This document shows, piece by piece, positions 56,980 to 64,000 of a DNA stretch of 64,000 nt. The DNA is from Flavobacterium sp. LC2016-01 (GTDB lineage Bacteria > Bacteroidota > Bacteroidia > Flavobacteriales > Flavobacteriaceae): the NCBI RefSeq assembly GCF_009711135.1, contig NZ_WMIC01000002.1, forward strand, positions 372,001 to 436,000, read 5' to 3'. A model generated the notes under the pieces. That model was not told the DNA's origin. It saw only the letters and a program-made list of their open reading frames with translations, and did no database searches. Made by a program: the position numbers and the translations under genes. Numbering within the stretch: position 1 is the stretch's first letter; every line of letters begins with the position of its first letter.

Positions 56980-58623
56980 TTATTTACCATTTTTAGCAAA
57001 AAGAATCGCTCGATCCAGAATTTCATCTTTTCCTTGCTGAATGCCTAAAATAGTTGGTTTTACTTCGATATCAGGAACAATTCCTATACGCTGTACTTCT
57101 TTTTTATTTGGATAAAAAACGCCATAACAAGTAAATGACGAAGAAAATCCTTTAATGATCAAAAATCTAGTATTTGCACCATCTGCGCCTCCTGTTTGAG
57201 AACCAATAACGGTCGATTTAGGCACAGTTTGGAGCGCCATCGCACTATGTTCAGTATGACTAACTGCATTTTCATCAATTAAAACAATTACTTTGCCTTT
57301 ATAATTATCCGGATTAACCTTTCCTAATTTTTCGTCACTTTTTCTCCAAACATAACGACCCGGATAACTAACATCTGGATCAAGGTACTTCGCGTATTCT
57401 ACAGGTTCAGGATTCAACCAGTCTGCAAGAGAATACATAATATCATGAGGTCTTTTTCTGTCATCAAAAATTATAGCGTTTGTATTTTTGAGCGCAGCTA
57501 TCAAATTTGGAACATCTTCTTCGTTAACTCCTCCAAAATTCACATAACCGATATTCCCATCTAAAATTTTCCATTTTTCCTGAGCAGGAAATTGAATTTT
57601 TAAATCTTGATATTTATATCGATTTATTGATTTGACAGCAGTTTTTCCATCTCTGATGAATTCAATCTCAAAAGTTGATGTTTTTCCATTAAAGATTGCC
57701 CAATAAGCATTTTTTAAAACCGAAGGCTCGTTTGATCCTTCAACATATTTTGAATTTTCTTTTAAAAGTTCGGCAATCGTTTTTCCTTCTACTTTTGTGA
57801 TTACATCTCCAATTTTAAGATCGCTGATTTTTGCCAAAGAATCATTTTTCAAAGCTATAACAACGGCTTTTTGATCAATAATTTTAACATCAGCAGGAAT
57901 AAATTTATCTCCAAAATATTCAAACAGGTTAGGCATATTTGTAGAAGCGTGCGTATCATTTATTTTTATAGAAATTTCGCGCATTGCCAAATCAAAATCT
58001 TTTTCTGATTCTGGTGCAATAACTCTCGGAAGAAATTCATTTAATGACTTATCCCAATTTTGATCCATCTGATATTTAGAAGGAAAAAAATATTCAATGT
58101 AATTCCAATATCTAAAAAAAGCCAAAAGACGAAGATTTTTATCTGTCCATTTAAAATCTGCATATTTTACTTCATTTTTAAATTGCAATGGAGGGCCATT
58201 ACTGTTAAATTCATAAGCAACATAATACTGTTTTTCCTGAATTCTATTTTCTTCAATAAATTTCAGTTTTTTCGAAAGTGATTTGGAGAATAATTCATTT
58301 TTATTGATCCATGATAAATCGAAGTTTTTATCAAAATAATCTTTTTTAGAAGTCAATTTTACGGTTTTAACTTCTCCCAATGAAGTCAGCCAGTTTTCAA
58401 TTACCAACGAAAATGCTTCTGCAGATTGCGCTTCTTCTACTTTCGGCAAAATTTGAAACAATTGTTCGTCCCAATTCTTGCTTCCATCAGCAACATTTGG
58501 ATGATAATATTTTAAAAAACCCCATACTTTACAGGTTGCTGCTAATTTTTGGGTTTCGGTTATAGGTTTTGAAAAAGAACTTTGAAATAATACTAAAAAA
58601 AGGACAAGAAGAATTTTCTTCAT
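56980..58623 (-). CDS. S41 family (tail-specific-type) peptidase
   Basis: A 547-residue secreted serine peptidase with a signal peptide (1-18). An N-terminal helical region has LAATCKVWGFLKYYHPNVADGSKNWDEQLF, a Bacteroidota S41 subfamily block. A PDZ domain lies at ~255-300 (LAKISDLKIGDVITKVEGKTIAELL). The catalytic S41 domain has KGKVIVLIDENAVSHTEHSAMALQTVPKSTVIGSQTGGADG; the probable nucleophile is the Ser in AVSHTEHSA. It lies 39 nt after the HlyD gene and is likely in the same operon. It might process or degrade exported peptides, but that is inference. Confidence 0.87.
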   Translation of the reverse strand: MKKILLVLFLVLFQSSFSKPITETQKLAATCKVWGFLKYYHPNVADGSKNWDEQLFQILPKVEEAQSAEAFSLVIENWLTSLGEVKTVKLTSKKDYFDKNFDLSWINKNELFSKSLSKKLKFIEENRIQEKQYYVAYEFNSNGPPLQFKNEVKYADFKWTDKNLRLLAFFRYWNYIEYFFPSKYQMDQNWDKSLNEFLPRVIAPESEKDFDLAMREISIKINDTHASTNMPNLFEYFGDKFIPADVKIIDQKAVVIALKNDSLAKISDLKIGDVITKVEGKTIAELLKENSKYVEGSNEPSVLKNAYWAIFNGKTSTFEIEFIRDGKTAVKSINRYKYQDLKIQFPAQEKWKILDGNIGYVNFGGVNEEDVPNLIAALKNTNAIIFDDRKRPHDIMYSLADWLNPEPVEYAKYLDPDVSYPGRYVWRKSDEKLGKVNPDNYKGKVIVLIDENAVSHTEHSAMALQTVPKSTVIGSQTGGADGANTRFLIIKGFSSSFTCYGVFYPNKKEVQRIGIVPDIEVKPTILGIQQGKDEILDRAILFAKNGK

Positions 58624-58662
58624 TTAGAAATGGTTTAGGTTAATGACTAGTTTAAGGCTGTT

Positions 58663-59958
58663 TTAAACCTGCTCAAAAATACTTTTGAACTGATATAATA
58701 TTCTTTCGATTAATCTTAAATCTTCGGTGACGATTTCAGCTCTTCCTTTCATTTCCTGCTGAAATACAATCTGTTTTTTATAAGAAGTTTCCAATCCGTT
58801 TGGCAAAGCGACATCAAGCAATAAATTCCCGTCTTTGTCTGGTACCAGCGAAATGTTTTTAATTGTACCTTTTAAAACACCAAATTCTCGATCTGGATAA
58901 TTTGACAAACGAATATTTACACGCTGTCCTACTTTTATTTTACCCGAATTTAATGCCGGCGCTTTTACTTTTCCTATAAAACCATTTTTTGCATCAGGAA
59001 TAATTGAAAAGACATTGTCACCAACATTAATAGTCTGGTTTTCGTTCCAAACCTGCAAAAAAGTAACCACGCCGCTGATAGACGATTTTAATGTATAAGC
59101 CAATTCCCAGTCTTTGATCACTTTTTTGAGTTGAAAAAAAGACTGTGCCATGTTTCGTCCTAAATTAACTTCTTCTTTAGTACTGCTAATATGCGAATTC
59201 TGACTCAATTTCGTGTTATCAATCAAAGCCGATCTCAATTGCGAAATCGACGTTAAAAGGCTCTTATAACTCTTTTGCGCCTGTAGATAGCCCAGTTTTT
59301 TAGCTTCCATTTCCTGTGCCGAAATAATTCCTTTGTTGAATAAAGTTTCAAATCGTGCTATTTCATTTTTTTGAAGCTGCAATTCGCTTTCATTAAGTAT
59401 TTTTTGCTGCTGCAGAATTTCCAATCTTTCCTTTATCTGGACTTTTTCAGAAATCTGAGCTCTGTTCTCGACTTCAAAAGGCTGCAGATCTTCGTTTAAT
59501 TGTTCGGCCTCATAATCTTTCTGAAAAACAGCATAAGCACTTTCAATTTCACCTAATTGCAAATTCTTCAATTCCGTAAAAGGAAATGCTTTTTTCGAAT
59601 CATTAATATTATAACGCTCAACAATGTTTTTCAGCAAGAAAACATCTTTATAATTGGCCGTATTTTCAATTACAGCAAGGGCAGTATTTTTTGAAACAGT
59701 CGTTTTATCTTTAACCAAAATAACCTCAATACGTCCTGATGATTTAGAAACTATTTTCTCAGGCGGAATATTAGTTGTAATAACAATTTCAGTATTTACA
59801 ACATCCGGATATTTTACAAACCAAGAAACGAAAAACAGCATCAGGATGATAGCAAAAATGAGGACCGTCCCCCATCTGATCATCCAGTGCGGTACTTTGG
59901 TGAGAATGTCCTGAACCTCTTCACTTCTTAATTCTAATGTATTATGATCTTCAGCCAT
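58663..59958 (-). CDS. HlyD/MFP family export adaptor
   Basis: A 431-residue membrane fusion protein. One TM helix is near the N-terminus (~32-50, GTVLIFAIILMLFFVSWFV). A biotinyl-lipoyl-like half follows (~70-110, SGRIEVILVKDKTTVSKNTALAVIEN), then a long coiled-coil hairpin (~140-270, VENRAQISEKVQIKERLEILQQQKILNESELQLQKNEI) and a beta-barrel domain (KVGQRVNIRLSNYPDREFGVLKGTI). It would link the C39 ABC exporter, 3 nt upstream, to an outer-membrane channel not encoded here. Confidence 0.92.
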   Translation of the reverse strand: MAEDHNTLELRSEEVQDILTKVPHWMIRWGTVLIFAIILMLFFVSWFVKYPDVVNTEIVITTNIPPEKIVSKSSGRIEVILVKDKTTVSKNTALAVIENTANYKDVFLLKNIVERYNINDSKKAFPFTELKNLQLGEIESAYAVFQKDYEAEQLNEDLQPFEVENRAQISEKVQIKERLEILQQQKILNESELQLQKNEIARFETLFNKGIISAQEMEAKKLGYLQAQKSYKSLLTSISQLRSALIDNTKLSQNSHISSTKEEVNLGRNMAQSFFQLKKVIKDWELAYTLKSSISGVVTFLQVWNENQTINVGDNVFSIIPDAKNGFIGKVKAPALNSGKIKVGQRVNIRLSNYPDREFGVLKGTIKNISLVPDKDGNLLLDVALPNGLETSYKKQIVFQQEMKGRAEIVTEDLRLIERILYQFKSIFEQV

Positions 59959-59961
59959 GAT

Positions 59962-62154
59962 TTAATTTCCTAATTGGAGCTGGTTTTTAACAAGTTCAAA
60001 ATAATTACCTTTTTGCTCAACAAGAGCCGAGTGATTTCCAATTTCGATAATTTTTCCTTTATCCAAAACCACAATCTGATCCGCATTCATCACCGTACTT
60101 AATCGGTGTGCGATGACAATTACCGTTTTGTCTTTAAAGAAAATATCCAGTTTCTGCATAATTTCTTTTTCATTATTAGCATCTAAGGCTGATGTTGCTT
60201 CATCAAAAAACAATATTTCTGGATTTTTATAAACTGCTCTGGCAATTAGTAATCGCTGTTTTTGCCCCGTACTCATTCCTAATCCTTCCGCGCCGATTTT
60301 TGTATTATAACCCAGCGGAAGCTCGCTGATATAATCTTTAATATTAGCAACATCTGCCGCATAAATAAGGCGTTTTTTGTCTATTTTATCAACTCCAAAG
60401 GCAATATTATTGGCAATTGTATCGCTAAAAATAAAACCTTCCTGCATAACCGCTCCAACATTTGATCGCCATGCTTTTTGCGAAATGTTTCGAAGCTGTG
60501 CGTTTCCTATTGAAATTTCGCCTTTTTCGGGCTCATAAAATTTTAAGAGCAGTTTCATTAGAGTTGTTTTTCCGCTGCCGCTTGTACCTACTATTGCAGT
60601 AACTTTATTGGCAGGAATTATCAAACTTAAATCCTTCAAAACTGGAATATCTGATCCTAAATAGCGATAACTCATATTTTTGATTTCAATATCAGCATCA
60701 TAAGGCACATCACTTGACTGATGACTTTCCTGCTCTGTTTCGTCTTCTTTTTCATGAATTTCAGATAATCTTGCTAAAGATATTTTTGCATCCTGAAGCT
60801 CCCTTACAAACTCAATAAGCTGCGTTATTGGTCCGTTCAAACTTCCAACAATTGAACTGATTGCCAACATCATTCCCAAAGTTATTGAGCCATCTATCAC
60901 CAACTTAGCAGATAAAAATATAATGAAAATATTTTTCAGCTCATTAATTACCGACGAACCAATCGTTTGACTCTGTTCTAAAACCAAACCTTTAATTGAA
61001 ACCCTGAAAAGTCTCGCCTGTATATATTCCCAGCCCCAACGTTTTTGTTTTTCGGCATTATGGAGCTTGATTTCCTGCATTCCATTTATAAGTTCGATCA
61101 CTTTGCTTTGTTCTTGAGAAACCTCAGCAAAACGCTTGTAATCCAAAATTTCACGTCGCTTTAGAAAAAGAGTTATCCATCCAAAATAAAGTAGACTGCC
61201 GGCAAAAAAAACTAAAAAAATCTTCCAGTTAAAATAAGCCAGAACAGCACCTAAAACAAACATATTGATTACTGAAAACAAAACACTTAAAGAAGATGTA
61301 GTCAGGATTTTTTCAATTCGGCGATGATCATTAATACGCTGCATGATATCTCCCGTCATTCTGACATCAAAAAAGGAAATCGGCAGATTCATCAGCTTGA
61401 TGAAAAAATCTGAAATAAGAGAAATATTGATTCGGGTAGAAAGATGGAGCAAAATCCAGCTTCTGATAAGCTCTAAACCTGTTCTTCCGGCAAAAAGAAA
61501 CAATTGCGCAAAAAGAATGAGATAAATAAAATTAAGGTTTTGATTCTGAATTCCAACGTCAACAATACTTTGCGTCAAAAAAGGCGCAATTGCCATTATT
61601 AAACTGCTCGCAAATAACCCAATGCTCAGCTGCATCAAATATGATTTATAACGCAGCACATATTGCGCCAACAAGCCAAATCCTACGCCTTTATTATCCT
61701 CTTTATCAAAATCTGACTGGAAAAATTTTGGTGTAGCTTCCATCAATAATGCGACGCCTTCCTTGGTCTGTTCACCGGCATTATTTCCAATCCACAGCTT
61801 TAAGAAATCTTCTTTATTATATTCAATTAAACCGAAACCTGGATCTGAAATATAATACGTTCCATTTTTTATTTTATAAAGAACCACATAATGATTTTTG
61901 TTCCAATGCAGAATACAAGGCAAAGGCGCCTCTTCTAATCTTTCAGAACTTAATTTTACACCCAATGTTCTAAATCCGATTTTCTCGGCAGCATCACTCA
62001 AAAAAAGCAAGTTGCTTCCTTCACGAGTTGTTTCGCTAGTATCACGCAACTCCTGAATATTGATTACTTTTCCGTAATGTTTGGCTATTATTTTTAAACA
62101 TGTGGGGCCGCAATCTTTAACGTCGGTCTGTTTATAATGGGTGAATTTTTTCAA
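59962..62154 (-). CDS. C39 peptidase-containing ABC exporter (PCAT)
   Basis: A 730-residue bifunctional exporter that cuts leader peptides and pumps the core out. C39 peptidase: Cys15 (KDCGPTC), His88 (NKNHYVVL) and Asp104 (ISDPGFG) are all present. Six TM helices span ~165-450. The ATPase has Walker A GTSGSGKTT (~521), signature MSTGQKQR (~625) and Walker B EILFFDEATSALD (~650), with the H-loop IAHRLST. It lies directly downstream of several small genes with leader-type N-termini, which are its probable substrates. Confidence 0.95.
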   Translation of the reverse strand: MKKFTHYKQTDVKDCGPTCLKIIAKHYGKVINIQELRDTSETTREGSNLLFLSDAAEKIGFRTLGVKLSSERLEEAPLPCILHWNKNHYVVLYKIKNGTYYISDPGFGLIEYNKEDFLKLWIGNNAGEQTKEGVALLMEATPKFFQSDFDKEDNKGVGFGLLAQYVLRYKSYLMQLSIGLFASSLIMAIAPFLTQSIVDVGIQNQNLNFIYLILFAQLFLFAGRTGLELIRSWILLHLSTRINISLISDFFIKLMNLPISFFDVRMTGDIMQRINDHRRIEKILTTSSLSVLFSVINMFVLGAVLAYFNWKIFLVFFAGSLLYFGWITLFLKRREILDYKRFAEVSQEQSKVIELINGMQEIKLHNAEKQKRWGWEYIQARLFRVSIKGLVLEQSQTIGSSVINELKNIFIIFLSAKLVIDGSITLGMMLAISSIVGSLNGPITQLIEFVRELQDAKISLARLSEIHEKEDETEQESHQSSDVPYDADIEIKNMSYRYLGSDIPVLKDLSLIIPANKVTAIVGTSGSGKTTLMKLLLKFYEPEKGEISIGNAQLRNISQKAWRSNVGAVMQEGFIFSDTIANNIAFGVDKIDKKRLIYAADVANIKDYISELPLGYNTKIGAEGLGMSTGQKQRLLIARAVYKNPEILFFDEATSALDANNEKEIMQKLDIFFKDKTVIVIAHRLSTVMNADQIVVLDKGKIIEIGNHSALVEQKGNYFELVKNQLQLGN

Positions 62155-62341
62155 TTTTTAATCATTTTCTAGCTTAAGTGGTAAATTTTGGCTCTGCTAA
62201 TGTAATATTTATCGCGCACTTTAAGAATTTTTTGTTTCTCAAATTGTGATTATTCAAAGTATTTAAAAATAAGTGAAACCATTCTCAAATACAATATAAA
62301 ATTATAAGGAGAAAATCGTCTTTTGTGAAAGCAATTGTGCA

Positions 62342-62375
62342 CAAAAAAATAGAGAGGAAAAATTTTCCTCTCTAT
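62342..62375 (-). terminator. Terminator between peptide genes and exporter
   Basis: A 13-bp palindromic stem (ATAGAGAGGAAAA/TTTTCCTCTCTAT) is followed, on the minus strand, by T7. It would end the precursor transcript about 190 nt before the exporter gene. The rest of the 296-nt gap (62155-62450) is AT-rich with no gene. Confidence 0.8.
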
Positions 62376-62450
62376 CAGATTTGTAAAAACATGTCAAAAA
62401 AAAAGATATCTCTCTTTCACTAATTAACAGGTTCATTGTATTTAAAATGT

Positions 62451-62633
62451 CTATTCACATGGCTCGTTAGGATCTGTCACGCAAATCCAATACGCTGGCG
62501 AAGTAGCTGTTCTTGGACATCTTTTAGCAGTGGTATTTGGTTCACAAACCGGTGCATTACCACCTTTAATTCCTAGTTGCTCTTCTTTGCTTAATTCAGC
62601 AGCTCCATGTAGTTCAAAAATTTTCTTTAACAT
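62451..62633 (-). CDS. Leader-type precursor peptide 1 (60 aa, 4 Cys)
   Basis: A 60-residue peptide. Residues 1-25 form a leader ending in Gly-Gly (FELHGAAELSKEEQLGIKGG). The 35-residue core, starting NAPVCEPN, has Cys at 30, 39, 51 and 59. Its leader has the same length and pattern as the three other precursors upstream. It is the gene nearest the C39 exporter. The even Cys number suggests disulfides or other crosslinks. No maturation enzyme is seen in the window, so it could be an unmodified bacteriocin-like or signalling peptide. Function is inferred from leader and context only. Confidence 0.8.
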   Translation of the reverse strand: MLKKIFELHGAAELSKEEQLGIKGGNAPVCEPNTTAKRCPRTATSPAYWICVTDPNEPCE

Positions 62634-62728
62634 AATGTGGGTTTTTTGGGTTTTGTTAATGCTTCAATCGTTTTAAGACATTTGAAGCTTCTGTCTTTTC
62701 TTTTAAATTGTATTTCAGTTAAGATCAT
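62627..62728 (-). other. Possible 33-codon upstream ORF overlapping precursor 1
   Basis: An ATG at 62728 opens 33 codons (MILTEIQFKRKDRSFKCL…) and stops 7 nt inside the precursor-1 gene. It contains the hairpin GCTTCAA/TTGAAGC (62661-62688). It could be a translational coupler or chance; the same nucleotide block recurs at 62984-63014 without a long frame, which favours a structural rather than coding role. Confidence 0.25.
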
Positions 62729-62799
62729 TTTAAAAAAAAAAGCAGTTAGAAAATATTTTCTTACTGCTCATAACTATTTCAATTATTTAATAACTTAAT

Positions 62800-62965
62800 T
62801 TCTCTAGGATCTGCCACTGGTTAATCTAACCAAATAAAATCAACACAGCGGCTACTTTCCTGAGAATCCCGACACCAATCATCAATGTTGGGATATTTGC
62901 TCAATGTTCCACGATTGAGCGCCTACAAGTTCAAAAAAAAACATGACTAAATTTTTGATAAGGCT
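62800..62965 (-). repeat. 165-bp direct repeat, copy A
   Basis: This block is repeated at 63039-63206 with few substitutions and a 2-nt indel. It contains the decayed precursor listed below. Together with copy B it fills most of the 604-nt gap 62634-63237. Confidence 0.9.
62821..62944 (-). pseudogene. Frameshifted precursor peptide gene, copy A
   Basis: From an ATG at 62944, after a T9 run, the frame reads MFFFELVGAQ…IEQISQH then stops. FEL-x-GA…EQ matches the leaders of the intact precursors (compare FELHGA…EEQ). An overlapping frame (62821-62922) continues as NIDDWCRDSQESSRCVDF and ends IWLD. One frameshift would join a leader to a 2-Cys core like those of its neighbours. It is either a broken gene or a gene needing frameshift decoding. 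Confidence 0.55.
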
Positions 62966-63038
62966 ATATTATACTACTTCTGCCAATCCTTTTAGGATGT
63001 TTGAAGTTTCTATCTATTTTAAAATACGAAAAACAATT

Positions 63039-63206
63039 TTCTCTAGGAGATCTGCCACTGGTTAACCTAACCAAATAAAATCAACACAGCGGCTACTTTC
63101 CTGAGAATCCCAACACCAATCATCAATATTGGGATATTTGCTCAATTTTCCACGATCGAGCGCCTACAAATTCAAAAAAAAACATGACTAAATTTTTGAT
63201 AAGGCT
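63039..63206 (-). repeat. 165-bp direct repeat, copy B
   Basis: Near-identical to 62800-62965; six substitutions are seen across the peptide-coding part. The intact precursor 2 begins just upstream (minus strand). Confidence 0.9.
63062..63185 (-). pseudogene. Frameshifted precursor peptide gene, copy B
   Basis: Same structure as copy A: ATG at 63185, T9, MFFFEFVGAR…IEQISQY then stop. The overlapping core frame (63062-63163) reads NIDDWCWDSQESSRC and ends IWLG. Both copies share the same frame break, so it predates the duplication. The two Cys are kept, while several core residues differ (R/W, D/G, N/D, T/K). Confidence 0.55.
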
Positions 63207-63237
63207 TTATATTGTTTAATCTTAAAAAACGTATTGA

Positions 63238-63426
63238 TTAGCAGCATAAACGGCCACTGCTGCAAATGCCGGGTGTAGTATCCATTGGACAAACACCGCC
63301 AGCCGGTATTAAAATGCATCCTGCTTCAATTGCCTGCACCCAGCATTCTGGAATACCTTTTATTGTTTTTTGCTCAGTTTTACTGATTTTTTGAACATGT
63401 TCTAGATTTAAAATTTTCTTAATCAT
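63238..63426 (-). CDS. Leader-type precursor peptide 2 (62 aa, 6 Cys)
   Basis: A 62-residue peptide. The 25-residue leader (ILNLEHVQKISKTEQKTIKG) ends Gly-Ile instead of Gly-Gly. The 37-residue core begins PECWVQ and has six Cys, ending in CC, with a hydrophobic Gly/Pro-rich middle (GCILIPAGGVCPMD). It resembles no family I can name. It belongs to the set served by the C39 exporter. Confidence 0.75.
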   Translation of the reverse strand: MIKKILNLEHVQKISKTEQKTIKGIPECWVQAIEAGCILIPAGGVCPMDTTPGICSSGRLCC

Positions 63427-63512
63427 AACTTTTCAGATTACTATTTGTCCGTTTCTAAAACATCTTTTACTTCAAAATCACTTCTTTAGAGCTTAATTGC
63501 GCTTCAAAAATA

Positions 63513-63710
63513 TTATCCTGCTGCCAGAGCATCAGAATAATTCATTTCTAACGCAAAATACTCTGTACAGTCTTCATACGACATTGATGACACATAATCC
63601 CATGCGTTGCATCTTGAAACTGTCTCTTTTACATAGTCACCCATGATCATTTTTTGCTCGCTTGCACTTACTTCCTGAGCTCCTTCTAGATTCAAAATAT
63701 TTTTTAACAT
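63513..63710 (-). CDS. Leader-type precursor peptide 3 (65 aa, 2 Cys)
   Basis: A 65-residue peptide. The leader (ILNLEGAQEVSASEQKMIMG) ends Gly-Asp at residue 25. The 40-residue core is acidic, has two Cys (SRCNAWDYV and YEDCTEYF) and ends DALAAG. The leader pattern is clear, but the Gly-Asp junction may be cleaved poorly or elsewhere. Confidence 0.72.
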   Translation of the reverse strand: MLKNILNLEGAQEVSASEQKMIMGDYVKETVSRCNAWDYVSSMSYEDCTEYFALEMNYSDALAAG

Positions 63711-63858
63711 AACTTTGATTTTTTAGTTTTGGGGTATTTATTCATTTTTTTATCTTACTTCATATACTAAAATCACAGCTTACATATTTAATTCCTAAAT
63801 TTTTGGGAAGTACAGAGAAGTTTTAGACCTCTCTGCATTCTTTTTTTTTACAAGAATA

Positions 63859-63990
63859 TTAACACTTATATTCTTTTTCTGTCCAAATATCCCAACATAA
63901 TCCTGGAGGGATATTTCCGCCAGAAATATTTTTTTGTTCCTCTTTAGACAACTTTTGAGTTCCCTTCGCTTTTAAGAATTTTTCTAACAT
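63859..63990 (-). CDS. Leader-type precursor peptide 4 (43 aa, 2 Cys)
   Basis: A very short gene translated by hand from the minus strand. Its leader (LKAKGTQKLSKEEQKNISGG) ends Gly-Gly at residue 25, like precursor 1. The 18-residue core is NIPPGLCWDIWTEKEYKC, with Cys at 32 and 43; the last Cys is the C-terminal residue. This could close a 10-residue ring. The match of leader length and pattern to its three neighbours is the main reason to call it real. Confidence 0.72.
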   Translation of the reverse strand: MLEKFLKAKGTQKLSKEEQKNISGGNIPPGLCWDIWTEKEYKC

Positions 63991-64000
63991 GATTTGTGGT

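Noticed and set aside
63790..63850. Terminator near CAGAGAAG…CCTCTCTG
   Set aside because: The stem is imperfect and the T-run on the plus strand is too far from it; on the minus strand there is no T-run.

Overview
The window looks like a chromosome segment of a Flavobacterium-type bacterium (Bacteroidota). The support is: AT-rich DNA; no Shine-Dalgarno sequences; -7 boxes of the form TAnnTTTG; SusC/SusD-type outer-membrane pairs; a T9SS C-terminal sorting domain; many lipoproteins; and intergenic spaces filled with short palindromic repeats. The species is an inference; no rRNA lies in the window.

Region 1 (1-3.7 kb): the 5' part of a prolyl oligopeptidase, cut by the window edge, then an MHS-type MFS transporter and a small membrane protein.

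Region 2 (3.8-24.3 kb): a complete starch/maltodextrin utilisation locus. On the minus strand are susC, susD, a susE-like starch-binding lipoprotein and a large T9SS-exported GH13 amylase. Divergent on the plus strand are a LacI-family regulator, an MFS sugar transporter, beta-phosphoglucomutase, GH65 maltose phosphorylase, GH97 alpha-glucosidase (SusB-like), periplasmic GH13 (SusA-like) and a lipoprotein GH13 amylase (SusG-like). The likely flow is: surface amylases cut starch, SusCDE binds and imports oligosaccharides, SusA/SusB trim them in the periplasm, the MFS protein imports maltose or glucose, and GH65 plus PgmB make glucose and glucose-6-phosphate.

Region 3 (24.5-56.5 kb): mostly housekeeping genes. 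They include GDPD, a BaiN/HI0933-type flavoprotein, a phosphoglycolate-phosphatase-like HAD, three tandem paralogous secreted proteins, TspO, two mevalonate-pathway enzymes (MvaD and a GHMP kinase), a UbiA prenyltransferase, RluB-type pseudouridine synthase, a GT2 glycosyltransferase with a flippase-like partner, a WG-repeat lipoprotein, RuvC, HemW, small conserved genes, a Vsr-like nuclease, an AsmA protein, thioredoxin, an M1 peptidase, a DUF58 protein and tRNA-Asp(GTC).

Region 4 (57-64 kb, minus strand): a peptide-export cassette. Small genes encode peptides with a shared 25-residue leader and Cys-rich, mutually unrelated cores. They lie upstream of a C39-peptidase ABC exporter, an HlyD adaptor and an S41 peptidase. 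Four precursor genes are intact, one of them only 43 codons, and two more are duplicated frameshifted copies. This is the best candidate for an undescribed system. Other notable points are a WG-repeat gene that seems to have inserted at the 5' end of ruvC and copied its first codons, and dispersed repeats inserted in frame inside mvaD and the GT2 gene.
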